Shown: one piece after another, positions 8,416 through 16,396 of the stretch
Layout of the letters: the number at the start of each line of letters is the position of its first letter
How positions within the stretch are numbered: the first letter of the stretch is position 1
Assembly: GCF_004216535.1 (NCBI RefSeq)
Contig: NZ_SGWX01000001.1
Location: 1,240,001-1,304,000 of the forward strand
Reading direction: 5' to 3'
Source of the DNA: Xylanimonas ulmi
GTDB lineage: Bacteria; Actinomycetota; Actinomycetes; Actinomycetales; Cellulomonadaceae
DNA length: 64,000 bases
Made by a program: the position numbers and the translations under genes
The notes under the pieces: model-generated
The model's database searches: none
Told to the model about the DNA's origin: nothing
What the model saw: the letters and a program-made list of their open reading frames with translations, nothing else

Positions 8416-10779
8416 ATGAGTGCCATCTCGGCTGACGGTCACGACGTCATCCGCGTCCAGGGAGCGCGCGAGAACAACCTCCAGGACGTGAGCGTCGACC
8501 TGCCGAAACGGCGGCTGACGGTCTTCACCGGGGTGTCCGGGTCGGGCAAGAGCTCGCTGGTGTTCGACACGGTCGCGGCCGAGTCGCGCCGCCTGATCAA
8601 CGAGACCTACAGCGCGTTCCTCCAGGGGTTCATGCCGACGCTCGCGCGCCCCGACGTCGACGTACTGGAGGGGCTGACGACGGCGATCGTCGTCGACCAG
8701 GAGCGGCTGGGCGCCAACCCGCGCTCGACCGTCGGGACCGTCACCGACGCGCACGCCATCCTTCGTGTGCTCTACTCCAAGCTCGGCGAGCCGTACGTCG
8801 GCCCACCCACCGCGTTCTCGTTCAACGTCCCCACCTCGACGGTCTCGGGCATGTCCGCGGTCGAGAAGGGCGGGCGCGTCGAGAAGACGGCGGTGCGCGC
8901 CAGGGTCTACCTCGGCGGGATGTGCCCGCGATGCGAGGGGCGCGGGCAGGTCTCTGACCTCGACCTGTCAGCCATCGTCGACGAGGAGCGCTCCCTGTAC
9001 GGCGGCGCCATCCAGGCGCCCGGCTACACACCCGAAGGCTGGATGGTCAAGGGCTTCGCGGAGTCGGGGTTCTTCGACCCGGACAAGCCCGTGCGCGAGT
9101 TCACCGCCCGCGAGCGCGACGACCTGCTGTACAAGGCGGCCACCAAGGTCAAGATCGCCGGGATCAACATGACCTACGAGGGTCTGATCCCCAAGCTGCG
9201 CAAGTCGATGTTCTCCAAGGACCCCGACCAGCTCCAACCCCACATCCGGGCGTTCGTGGAGCGGGCGGCGACGTTCGGCACGTGCCCCGAGTGCGAGGGC
9301 ACACGCCTGTCGGCCGGACCGCGCGAGTGCCGCATCGACGGCAAGTCGATCGCGGACGTCGCCCGGATGCAGGTCTCGGACCTGGCCGCATGGGTCGACG
9401 GGCTCGACGCGCCGAACGCCGGCCCGCTCCTGGAGGCGCTGCGCGGCACACTGTCCGCCTTCGTCGAGCTGGGCCTCGGGTACCTCTCGCTCGACCGCCC
9501 CTCCGGGTCACTGAGCGGAGGAGAGGCGCAGCGCATCAAGTTGCTGCGCCACCTCGGCTCGGCGCTGACCGACGTCACCTACGTGTTCGACGAGCCCACC
9601 ATCGGCCTGCACCCGCACGACATCCAGCGCATGAACGGGCTGCTGACGCGGCTGCGCGACAAGGGCAACACGGTGCTGGTCGTCGAGCACAAGCCCGAGA
9701 CGATCGCGATCGCCGACCACGTGGTCGACATGGGCCCCGGCGCCGGGACGGGCGGCGGGCAGGTGTGCTTCGAGGGCACCGTCGAGGGGCTGCGCGCCTC
9801 AGACACCCTGACGGGCCGTCATCTGGACGATCGCGCCCGCCTCAAGGACGCGGTGCGCGCCCCGCGCGGCGCCATCGAGGTCCGCGGCGCGTCGGCCAAC
9901 AACCTGCGCGGCGTGGACGTCGACGTGCCGCTCGGCGTGCTGACCGTCGTCACGGGCGTGGCGGGCTCGGGCAAGAGCTCGCTCATCCACGGGTCGGTCG
10001 CGGGCCGTGACGGCGTCGTCGTCATCGACCAGGGCGCCATCGGCGGGTCGCGGCGCTCCAACCCGGCGACCTACACCGGCCTGCTCGAGCCGATCCGCAA
10101 GGCGTTCGCCAAGGCCAACGGCGTCAAGCCGGCGCTGTTCAGCGCGAACTCCGAGGGCGCGTGCCCCACGTGCAAGGGCAACGGCGTCATCTACACCGAG
10201 CTGGGCTTCATGGAGACGGTCTCCACGCCGTGCGAGGACTGCGGCGGGCGCCGGTTCATGGCCTCGGTGCTGGAGTACAGGCTGGGCGGCAAGGACATCG
10301 CCGAGGTGCTTGAGCTGCCCGTCGCGCAGGCGGAGGCGTTCTTCGCCAAGGACGGCCCGGCGCCGCTGCCGGCCGCGCACGCCATCCTCGACCGGCTCGC
10401 GGGCGTGGGGCTCGGGTATGTGACCCTCGGCCAGCCGCTGACGACGCTGTCCGGCGGGGAGCGCCAGCGCATCAAGCTCGCCGCGCAGATGGCTGAGAGG
10501 GGTGGCGTGTACGTCCTGGACGAGCCGACGACGGGCCTGCACCTGGCCGACGTCGAGAACCTGCTGCGCCTGCTCGACCGGCTCGTGGACTCGGGGCGGT
10601 CGGTCATCGTCATCGAGCACCACCAGGCCGTCATGGCGCACGCCGACTGGATCATCGACCTGGGGCCCGGCGCCGGGCACGACGGCGGACGCGTGGTGTT
10701 CGAGGGCACGCCCGCCGACCTGGTCGCGGCGCGCTCGACGCTCACGGGGGAGCACCTGGCGCAGTACGTCGGGGCGTGA
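8416..10779 (+). CDS. UvrA-like ABC protein lacking the UvrB-binding region
   Basis: A 787-residue twin-ATPase UvrA paralog. Both halves are intact: Walker [10 protein letters not shown] near 39 and GVAGSGKSS near 514; signatures LSGGEAQRI near 366 and LSGGERQRI near 678; Walker [13 protein letters not shown] near 390 and LDEPTTGLH near 700. Zn-binding CPRC/CPEC and CPTC/CEDC pairs are near 170, 290, 583 and 606. True UvrA is about 950 aa; the missing part is in the first half, where the UvrB-interaction domain normally lies. Class II paralogs of this type are linked to drug tolerance rather than core excision repair. ATG 8416 follows GAGGAG. A TAGGTT -10 lies at 8371-8376. Confidence 0.88.
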   Translation: MSAISADGHDVIRVQGARENNLQDVSVDLPKRRLTVFTGVSGSGKSSLVFDTVAAESRRLINETYSAFLQGFMPTLARPDVDVLEGLTTAIVVDQERLGANPRSTVGTVTDAHAILRVLYSKLGEPYVGPPTAFSFNVPTSTVSGMSAVEKGGRVEKTAVRARVYLGGMCPRCEGRGQVSDLDLSAIVDEERSLYGGAIQAPGYTPEGWMVKGFAESGFFDPDKPVREFTARERDDLLYKAATKVKIAGINMTYEGLIPKLRKSMFSKDPDQLQPHIRAFVERAATFGTCPECEGTRLSAGPRECRIDGKSIADVARMQVSDLAAWVDGLDAPNAGPLLEALRGTLSAFVELGLGYLSLDRPSGSLSGGEAQRIKLLRHLGSALTDVTYVFDEPTIGLHPHDIQRMNGLLTRLRDKGNTVLVVEHKPETIAIADHVVDMGPGAGTGGGQVCFEGTVEGLRASDTLTGRHLDDRARLKDAVRAPRGAIEVRGASANNLRGVDVDVPLGVLTVVTGVAGSGKSSLIHGSVAGRDGVVVIDQGAIGGSRRSNPATYTGLLEPIRKAFAKANGVKPALFSANSEGACPTCKGNGVIYTELGFMETVSTPCEDCGGRRFMASVLEYRLGGKDIAEVLELPVAQAEAFFAKDGPAPLPAAHAILDRLAGVGLGYVTLGQPLTTLSGGERQRIKLAAQMAERGGVYVLDEPTTGLHLADVENLLRLLDRLVDSGRSVIVIEHHQAVMAHADWIIDLGPGAGHDGGRVVFEGTPADLVAARSTLTGEHLAQYVGA

Positions 10780-10794
10780 TCAGGGCCGAGCGCT

Positions 10795-10872
10795 GATGTC
10801 ACTGATCGTTGACATCGGAAGGAATGTCACTTAGCGTTGACATTCGTCCCGATGTCAGCGACCGCAGACATC
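10795..10872. promoter_or_regulatory. Three tandem 22-bp hipB-type operators, phased 28 bp
   Basis: Three dyads lie end to end before hipB. 10795-10816 is GATGTCA-N8-TGACATC (perfect) and 10823-10844 is AATGTCA-N8-TGACATT (perfect). 10851-10872 is GATGTC-N10-GACATC, the same 22-bp frame with the innermost pair changed. Their centres are exactly 28 bp apart. The architecture, short half-sites with an 8-bp spacer repeated several times, parallels the E. coli hipBA operators (TATCC-N8-GGATA). HipB is the obvious ligand. Confidence 0.8.
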
Positions 10873-10894
10873 ATCCGGAGCCCGGGGGAGAGCG

Positions 10895-11149
10895 GTGATC
10901 GTCACCAACGCCGAACAGCTCGGCGCCCTGCTGCGCCGGGCGCGCAAGGAGCGCGGCCTGACCCAGGCGCAGGTCGCCGCGACCGCGCGCGTCTCGCGTC
11001 AGTGGGTCGTCGCCGCCGAGGCCGGCGCGCCGACGGCACGGCTCGACCTCACGCTCGACGTGCTGCGCGCCGTCGGGCTCGTCGTCGACGTCGTGCCCGA
11101 CGAGCCTGACGACGCGATCGAGACCGTCCTGGGCCGTGCCCGTGGGTGA
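10895..11149 (+). CDS. hipB: HipB-like helix-turn-helix antitoxin/repressor
   Basis: An 84-residue Xre-type DNA-binding protein. The HTH spans about residues 9-62 (LLRRARKERGLTQAQVAATA, then VSRQWVVAAEAG), followed by a hydrophobic strand (VLRAVGLVVDVVP) typical of HipB dimers. GTG 10895 follows a GGGGGAG ribosome site. It overlaps hipA by 14 bp, as in canonical hipBA operons. It should neutralise HipA and, with it, repress the operon at the three operators upstream. Confidence 0.87.
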   Translation: MIVTNAEQLGALLRRARKERGLTQAQVAATARVSRQWVVAAEAGAPTARLDLTLDVLRAVGLVVDVVPDEPDDAIETVLGRARG

Positions 11150-12545
11150 CCGCCTCGACGTATGGCTCGACGGCAGGCACGCCGGCTCCCTGGAGCGCGC
11201 GCGTGGCGGCGCGGTGTCGTTCGCCTACGCCGCGGCCTTCCAGGAGCTGCGCGTCGCGCCGTCGCTGTCGGTCAGCATGCCGCGCCACGCGACCCACCAC
11301 GGCCCGCAGGTCGTCGAGCCGTGGATCGACAACCTGCTGCCCGACAGCGACACCGTCCGCGCGCGGTGGGCCGCCCGCTTCGGCGAGCGGCGGCCCACCG
11401 CGTTCGCCCTGCTGCGCCACATGGGCGCCGACTGCGCCGGCGCCGTGCAGATCCTGCCCGAAGGCTCCGCGCCCGCCGACGACGCCGGAGCGCAGCCGCT
11501 GACTGACGCCCAGATCGCGGCCCACCTGCGCGAGCTGCGCCGCGACGACAGCGCGTGGGCGTTCGAGAGCCACGGGGGACGCTTCTCGCTCGGCGGCCAG
11601 CAGGGCAAGTTCGCCCTCGCCCGCGACGTCGACGGCGCGTGGACCCAGCCCACCGGCCGCACCCCCAGCACCCACATCCTCAAGATCGGCGTCGGCGGGC
11701 TCGACCACTCCGACGCCGCCGAGCTCGTCACCATGCGCGCCGCCCGCGCGCTCGGCCTCGCCGTCGCCCGCGTCGAGGCCGCCTGGTTCGAGGACCAACC
11801 CGCCGTCGTCGTCGAGCGGTTCGACCGGCTGGCCGGGGCGGACGGGCGGGTGCGGCGCCTGCACCAGGAGGACCTGTGCCAGGCGCTGGGCCTGTGGCGC
11901 GCAGCCAAGTACGAGGCCGACGGCGGACCCGGCGTGCGCGTCATCGCCGATGCCGTCGCACGCGCCGCCGACCCGCGCGACCTGGCCGCCTCGCGCGACG
12001 ACCTCGCCCGCGCCGTCATCCTCAACTGGGTCGTGGCCGGCACCGACGCGCACGCCAAGAACCTCGCGCTGCTGCACGTCGGCGCCCGCACCGTGCTCGC
12101 ACCGCAGTACGACCTGGTCAGCGCCGCGCTCCTGTGGCCGCCCGAGGAGGTCTGGCACCGCGGCAGGCTCGCCATGCGGCTGGGCGGGGAGTACCGTCTG
12201 CGCGGCGTCGGCACCAGGCACGTCGCGCGCGCCGCCCAGGACCTCGGCGTCGAGCCCGAGTGGCTGGCGGACGTCGCCGCGCAGTACGCGAGCGCGTTCC
12301 CCGACGCCGTGCGCGACGTCGTCGCGCAGCACCGGCGCCTCATCGACGCCGCGACCGCGCGGCAGTTCGTCGACGGCGCCGCCGCGCGCTGCGCGGACGT
12401 GCTGCGGGCGCTCGGGCAGCGTCAGGCCGCGAGCGCCGCCGACCGACCGGGTGACGCCGTCTGGATTCCCGCGCACGAGCGCGACGGTCGTCGCGTCGAG
12501 GGACACTGGCGGTCGCGTCCCGGCCGGCGGGCGCGCAGCGTGTAG
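11136..12545 (+). CDS. hipA: HipA-family serine/threonine kinase toxin
   Basis: A 469-residue HipA kinase. It has the N-terminal HipA domain (VWLDGRHAGSLERARGG), then SFSLGGQQGKFAL-type Gly-rich loop near 153. The catalytic segment GTDAHAKNLALLH, with Asp and Asn, is near 302, and YDLVSA (the DFG-like metal site) is near 325, so all active-site elements are present. E. coli HipA phosphorylates glutamyl-tRNA synthetase and promotes persistence; the target here is unknown. GTG 11136 overlaps hipB by 14 bp; an in-frame GTG at 11142 is equally possible. The last 40 residues are a disordered-looking extension. Confidence 0.88.
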   Translation: MPVGDRLDVWLDGRHAGSLERARGGAVSFAYAAAFQELRVAPSLSVSMPRHATHHGPQVVEPWIDNLLPDSDTVRARWAARFGERRPTAFALLRHMGADCAGAVQILPEGSAPADDAGAQPLTDAQIAAHLRELRRDDSAWAFESHGGRFSLGGQQGKFALARDVDGAWTQPTGRTPSTHILKIGVGGLDHSDAAELVTMRAARALGLAVARVEAAWFEDQPAVVVERFDRLAGADGRVRRLHQEDLCQALGLWRAAKYEADGGPGVRVIADAVARAADPRDLAASRDDLARAVILNWVVAGTDAHAKNLALLHVGARTVLAPQYDLVSAALLWPPEEVWHRGRLAMRLGGEYRLRGVGTRHVARAAQDLGVEPEWLADVAAQYASAFPDAVRDVVAQHRRLIDAATARQFVDGAAARCADVLRALGQRQAASAADRPGDAVWIPAHERDGRRVEGHWRSRPGRRARSV

Positions 12546-12589
12546 TCCGGTCGGTCACCAGGGCTCAGGAGACGGGACGGGGGAGTGCG

Positions 12590-13468
12590 ATGCGCGACGC
12601 GCAGCGCGTCGCGGCCTACGGGGTCGCGGTGCGCCAGGGCTCGGTGCTGCTCACACGGGCGAGCGGCCGTTCGAGCACGCCTGGCCTGTGGTGCCTGCCC
12701 GGCGGCGGCGTCGAGCACGGCGAGGATCCTCGCGACACCGTGCGACGTGAGGTCGCCGAGGAGACGGGCCTGCGCGTCGCCGTGGGCATGGACCCCTGGG
12801 TCCTGAGCGACGTCGTCGACCTGCCCGGGGAGGGGACCCGCCTGCACACGGTGCGCGTCGTCTATCCGGTCACCGTGATCGGTGGAGACGTGCGGGACGA
12901 GGAGGCAGGCAGCACCGACCACGCGGAGTGGACGCCGCTCGACCAGGCGCTCACGCGTGACCCGATGGCGCCGTTCACCACGCGGATGGTCAAGCGCGCG
13001 CTGGCCGCCCAGAACAACGCCGGGGCCGCGCGCCCGATCCGCAACGTGGCCGTCGGGCTCGTCGTCCGCGACGGACACGTGCTCGCCGAGGAGTACCCGC
13101 GGATCGACGGCCATCACCGCTTCCTGCGCGCGATCGGCGGCGGGATCGCGTTCGGGGAGCGAGCGGCAGACGCGGTCGTTCGCGAGTTCCACGAGGAGCT
13201 GGGCGTCGCGGTCACGCACGTGCGGCTGCTCGACGTCACGGAGAACCTGTTCGAGATCGTGGGGGAGCCGGGTCACGAGGTCGTGCACATCTTCGCAGTG
13301 GCGTCGCCGCAGCTCGACGCCCTTCCGCTCGACGGTGCCCTGCCCGTCCGGGACGCGGACTCCTTTGTCGGCTGGCACCCGATTGAGAGGGTCCTGGCGG
13401 ACGACCCACCGCTCTACCCGGTGGGAGCCGCCCGCCTCGCCGCGGCGCTCCACGACGACACGCGCTAG
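12590..13468 (+). CDS. Tandem two-domain Nudix hydrolase
   Basis: A 292-residue fusion of two complete Nudix domains. The first Nudix box, GGVEHGEDPRDTVRREVAEE plus TGL, begins near residue 39; the second, GGIAFGERAADAVVREFHEE plus LGV, begins near 184. Both keep the REXXEEXG/REFHEELG core that binds the catalytic metals, so both sites look active. Substrates cannot be predicted; Nudix enzymes cleave nucleoside diphosphates linked to another group. ATG 12590 follows GGGGGAG. It starts 44 bp after hipA and may be co-transcribed. Its stop codon overlaps the convergent tacT stop within CTAG at 13465-13468. Confidence 0.85.
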   Translation: MRDAQRVAAYGVAVRQGSVLLTRASGRSSTPGLWCLPGGGVEHGEDPRDTVRREVAEETGLRVAVGMDPWVLSDVVDLPGEGTRLHTVRVVYPVTVIGGDVRDEEAGSTDHAEWTPLDQALTRDPMAPFTTRMVKRALAAQNNAGAARPIRNVAVGLVVRDGHVLAEEYPRIDGHHRFLRAIGGGIAFGERAADAVVREFHEELGVAVTHVRLLDVTENLFEIVGEPGHEVVHIFAVASPQLDALPLDGALPVRDADSFVGWHPIERVLADDPPLYPVGAARLAAALHDDTR

Positions 13469-13947
13469 ACCAGGCGGGCGTAGCAGAGGTCGGATCGGAT
13501 GGTGGAGCGCGTGAGGCCTTGCTTCGCGTACCACTGCGCCGCGCGGGTGTCGATGGCTTCGGCGACGAGCGCGCGTGCGCCGATGACCTGCGCGGCGATA
13601 GTGGCGTTCGACAGGGCGTCGGCGAGCAGGTCTCGTCCGACGCCGAGCCTGCGGGCGTCGAGCGAGGTGGCCAGGCGCCCCAGGAGGACCACTGAGATCG
13701 GATCGGGTGCGTTGCGCTTGAGCCATCCGCCGCCAGCCTCGGCGTGCGAGACGGCCCACGCGGCCAGCGAGTAGTACCCGGCGATCTGGCCGGTGTCCTC
13801 GTCGATGGTGACGAAGGTGCGTGAGTCGCCGGACCTCTCGTTGCGCAGTGCGCGGGTGGCGAGCCAGGCGTTCATGGTCTCGTTGCCGCAGTCGAACTCT
13901 TCGACCCGGTCGCGGTCATGAAGCGCTCGAGGCCTGCCTGGGGTCAT
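13465..13947 (-). CDS. tacT: TacT-like GNAT acetyltransferase toxin
   Basis: A 160-residue GNAT protein of the TacT/AtaT toxin type, which acetylates the amino group of charged tRNAs and stops translation. It begins RALHDRDRVEEFDCGNETMNAWL, the toxin-family opening. It has the RNAPDPISVVLLGRLATSLDARRLGVGRDLL segment, with the acetyl-CoA loop RxxGxG/R and LLGRLA. The C-terminal AQWYAKQGL core provides the catalytic tyrosine. ATG 13947 overlaps the antitoxin stop (ATGA), giving translational coupling in the usual antitoxin-first order. It converges on the Nudix gene. Confidence 0.87.
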   Translation of the reverse strand: MTPGRPRALHDRDRVEEFDCGNETMNAWLATRALRNERSGDSRTFVTIDEDTGQIAGYYSLAAWAVSHAEAGGGWLKRNAPDPISVVLLGRLATSLDARRLGVGRDLLADALSNATIAAQVIGARALVAEAIDTRAAQWYAKQGLTRSTIRSDLCYARLV

Positions 13948-14231
13948 GCGCGCCGCTGACCCCATGCGGCGGCGTGTGTGCGCAGCGCGGCCAGGCGCTC
14001 GTCGTCGGGCTTGTCGAGGATCGCGACGAACTCGTCCCACGCCTGACGGCCCAGGCGGATCGTGCGCGCTTCGAGCAGGTCGTGCCGCGCGGCGGGAACG
14101 ACCTTGGACAACACGTAGTCGGTGAGACTGACGCCGTTGATCGCGGCGGCCTCGTCGAGCAGCGCCCTGGCCTCACGGCTCATGCGCAGGTCGAAGCGAG
14201 CCTCGCGGGGGGCCTCTGCTGTCGTGGACAT
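13944..14231 (-). CDS. tacA: TacA-like DUF1778 antitoxin
   Basis: A 95-residue ribbon-helix-helix antitoxin of the DUF1778 family. It opens with a beta strand (EARFDLRMS) and helices (REARALLDEAAAINGVSLTDYVL), then a toxin-wrapping C-terminal tail (EFVAILDKPDDERLAALR). The ATG at 14231 is chosen because a perfect palindrome, its probable operator, ends 8 bp upstream; the frame stays open further upstream only because of high GC. It should neutralise TacT by masking its active site and autorepress the pair. Confidence 0.87.
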   Translation of the reverse strand: MSTTAEAPREARFDLRMSREARALLDEAAAINGVSLTDYVLSKVVPAARHDLLEARTIRLGRQAWDEFVAILDKPDDERLAALRTHAAAWGQRRA

Positions 14232-14238
14232 GACGCCA

Positions 14239-14261
14239 GTGTACGGACGCTTTCCGTACAC
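14239..14261. promoter_or_regulatory. Putative TacA operator: perfect 9-bp inverted repeat
   Basis: GTGTACGGA (14239-14247), a 5-bp spacer CGCTT and TCCGTACAC (14253-14261) form a perfect dyad directly before the tacA start. The position and symmetry suit autoregulation by the ribbon-helix-helix antitoxin. Confidence 0.7.
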
Positions 14262-14289
14262 GTCGAGCGCTCGGGGCATGCGCCTCAAG

Positions 14290-14585
14290 TCGGATGGCAA
14301 GCGGCCAGGGCCTCGGGGTTCGGCGTTGCTGCGGCAGCTCACCGCCTGTTGCGACGCACGCGCCGCTGTGTCGGGGTGGCCGGAGTGGTTGGGGTCTTGG
14401 GCGCATCTCCGTGACTCCGAACGGTAAGGCGCAACGTGGAGGTGCGCGCCGCCCTCGTGGCCGCAGGCGCAGATCCCTGTCGTGCGCATCGCCGCCATCC
14501 GGCAGGAGACACAGAGGCGCCCGTCGGGCCAGGTCACGGACAGCTGGTAGTGGCCGACGACGCACCTCTGAGACGAGTCCTCTCA
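14290..14585 (-). pseudogene. Possible remnant of a zinc-ribbon-bearing gene
   Basis: On the reverse strand, after a stop near 14587, the frame reads CVVGHYQLSVTWPDGRLCVS, then CRMAAMRTTGICACGHEGG. Its Cys/His spacing (CxxC...CxC..H) and the WPDGRLC phrase resemble the N-terminal zinc-ribbon of some actinobacterial phage-type integrases. There is no good start or ribosome site, and beyond about residue 45 it loses protein character before running into tacA in the same frame. I read it as a decayed fragment, with low certainty. It could also be chance. Confidence 0.3.
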
Positions 14586-15242
14586 TCTGTTTCGACTCGT
14601 CCTAGTCGCACACCGATAATGCGCATTATGTCATCTAGAAGACGAGAGGCACCGCGACGGCCGCTCCCCATCGCCCTGAGGCGGTCGTGACGCCTCCATG
14701 AGCCTGACGCCATCGATGCCTTCCCTTGCCGCCGTCCCCGCCCGACAGGCGGCCCCGCGGGTCGGCGCTGGCGCGGTGACCTCCTGGTCGCCACGGCAGG
14801 CCACGGCCAGGTCGCGTCGCGGGCCACGTGCCGGCCGACGCTCATGGCTTGCCTCGACGGACGTCGCGCGCCCGGCGCGTTCGACCCGACTGAGCCCTGG
14901 CGAGTCGCCCCCATCGCCTCGCCGTCGAAGCCCCCAAGGCCTGGTGAACTGCGGCGCGGGCGCTGTGCGCGGTGGGCGATCGCCGTCGTCTCCGACCGAC
15001 CGCTGGCGGGCCCGGAGCCATCCGCGGCCGGCGTCGCACGGAATGCGGCGAGCGGGCCTCTTGTCGCGAATCGGACAAACAACGCAAACTAGTGTGTATA
15101 GCACAACACAACGCTCTGACATAACGTCACGGGCGGACCCTCTGTCGGACCCAACGCCTACCGTTGCGCCCATCGTCGCAGGTCGGCGGGCCGCGCGCCT
15201 CCGCCCCGCCATCTCGCCGCTGGCTCGCAGGAGGTCCGTCCC
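14586..15242. other. Non-coding gap upstream of the integrase
   Basis: About 650 bp with no convincing gene on either strand. The only long forward frame is Ser/Arg-rich noise. Around 15070-15135 GC falls sharply (run of ACAAACAACGCAAACTAGTG and GTATAGCACAACAC), which may include the integrase promoter or an attachment or decay boundary. No att duplication could be identified by eye. Confidence 0.4.
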
Positions 15243-16322
15243 TTGGTCGCCCCGCCCCGCCTGACCCTGCTCACCGTCGCTCAGGCCGCCGACCGCTACC
15301 TCGCCGCCGTCCAGAAGGACGCGGTGCGCGGCGTCCTGTCCCCCACCACCGCGCGCGGCTACGCCCGGGACGTGCGCGAGCTCGCCGCGCTGCTCGGTCC
15401 CGGCCGTGTGCTCGACGACGTCACCGGCGACGACGTCGACGACGCGCTCGTGACCTACCAGTCGCGCCCCGACGGCCGGTACTCCGAGCCCTCCCGCAAG
15501 TCCGGCCCCGGGCGATCGACCGCGACGGTCAACCGGTTCCGGCAGTCGGCGAGCCGCTTCTTCGCGCACGCGGCCCGCGAGTACTGGGTCCAGGCCGATC
15601 CCATGCTCTGGGCCGCCCCACCTGCGCGTGTGCGCGGCGGCCTGCGCGTGGCGCGCACGGCGCTGTCGGCCGCCGCGGCACAGGCGCTGCTGGCCACGAC
15701 CGGCGACGGGTCATCCCGCCCCTCCCCGCGCGCGGACCAGGACCTCGCGCTGCGTGATCGGCTGGCCGTCGCCCTCCTCCTGGTGCTGGGGCCACGCGTC
15801 TCCGAGCTCTCCGGAGCCGACGTCGCGGACTTCGCCCGCGAGCCCGACCAGACGCGGTGGCGCATCGTGGGCAAGGGCGGCGCGGTCCGCACCGTCGCGC
15901 TGAGCCCGCCGCTCGCGTCGACGCTCGAGGAGTACCTCGCGCACCTGCGCCCACGCCTGGCCGCACGGCGTGCGCACGACGACGACGCCCAGCGCGCGCT
16001 GCTGCTCACCTGGCGCGGGCGCCGGGCCGACCCGCAGACCGTGCGCGGCCTGCTCGCGCGTGCGGTCGAGCGAATGCCCGCCGCCTACCGCCGGCCCGCC
16101 ACGCCGCATGCGCTGCGCCACACCACTGCGACGCTGCTGGTGGCCCAGGGGTGGGACGTCAAGGTGGTGGCCGAGCTGCTCGGGCACGCGTCCATCGCCA
16201 CCACCGGCGTGTACCTCGACCGCATCGAGGGCGAGCTCGCCGCGGCGATCCGGGCTCACCCCCTCTCGGCCGCTCTCGGCCGCGAGGCGCCTGGCGTCGA
16301 CGCGCTGGACGAGCACGACTGA
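15243..16322 (+). CDS. Tyrosine recombinase/integrase
   Basis: A 359-residue site-specific recombinase of the lambda integrase/XerCD class. It has an N-terminal SAM-like DNA-binding domain (TVAQAADRYLAAV...LSPTTARGYARDV). The catalytic core is complete: Arg in GPRVSELSG near 184, Lys in GKGG near 209, HALRHTTATLL near 288, LGHAS near 312 and the nucleophile in GVYLD near 322. The TTG start at 15243 is supported by a strong AGGAGGT. It resembles stand-alone chromosomal XerC-like enzymes and degraded-island integrases. With TacAT and HipBA close by, a mobile origin for the region is reasonable, though no element ends are visible. Confidence 0.88.
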   Translation: MVAPPRLTLLTVAQAADRYLAAVQKDAVRGVLSPTTARGYARDVRELAALLGPGRVLDDVTGDDVDDALVTYQSRPDGRYSEPSRKSGPGRSTATVNRFRQSASRFFAHAAREYWVQADPMLWAAPPARVRGGLRVARTALSAAAAQALLATTGDGSSRPSPRADQDLALRDRLAVALLLVLGPRVSELSGADVADFAREPDQTRWRIVGKGGAVRTVALSPPLASTLEEYLAHLRPRLAARRAHDDDAQRALLLTWRGRRADPQTVRGLLARAVERMPAAYRRPATPHALRHTTATLLVAQGWDVKVVAELLGHASIATTGVYLDRIEGELAAAIRAHPLSAALGREAPGVDALDEHD

Positions 16323-16396
16323 CCAAGGGCCGCTCGACCTGCGACGACGTGTTCGTCTGCCCTGCGTCCAACAGGCCCGCGGGCTAGCCTGAGCGG

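Noticed and set aside
14232-14537. N-terminal extension of the TacA antitoxin in the same open frame
   Set aside because: DUF1778 antitoxins are about 90-100 aa, the ATG at 14231 is preceded by an operator-like dyad, and the extension has a zinc-ribbon-like pattern unrelated to antitoxins.
14698-15264. Forward frame of about 188 codons upstream of the integrase
   Set aside because: Ser/Arg/Pro-rich with no hydrophobic core, no ribosome site and no recognisable domain.
16323-16396. tRNA or att core next to the integrase stop
   Set aside because: No cloverleaf and no repeat of this sequence upstream of the island could be seen.
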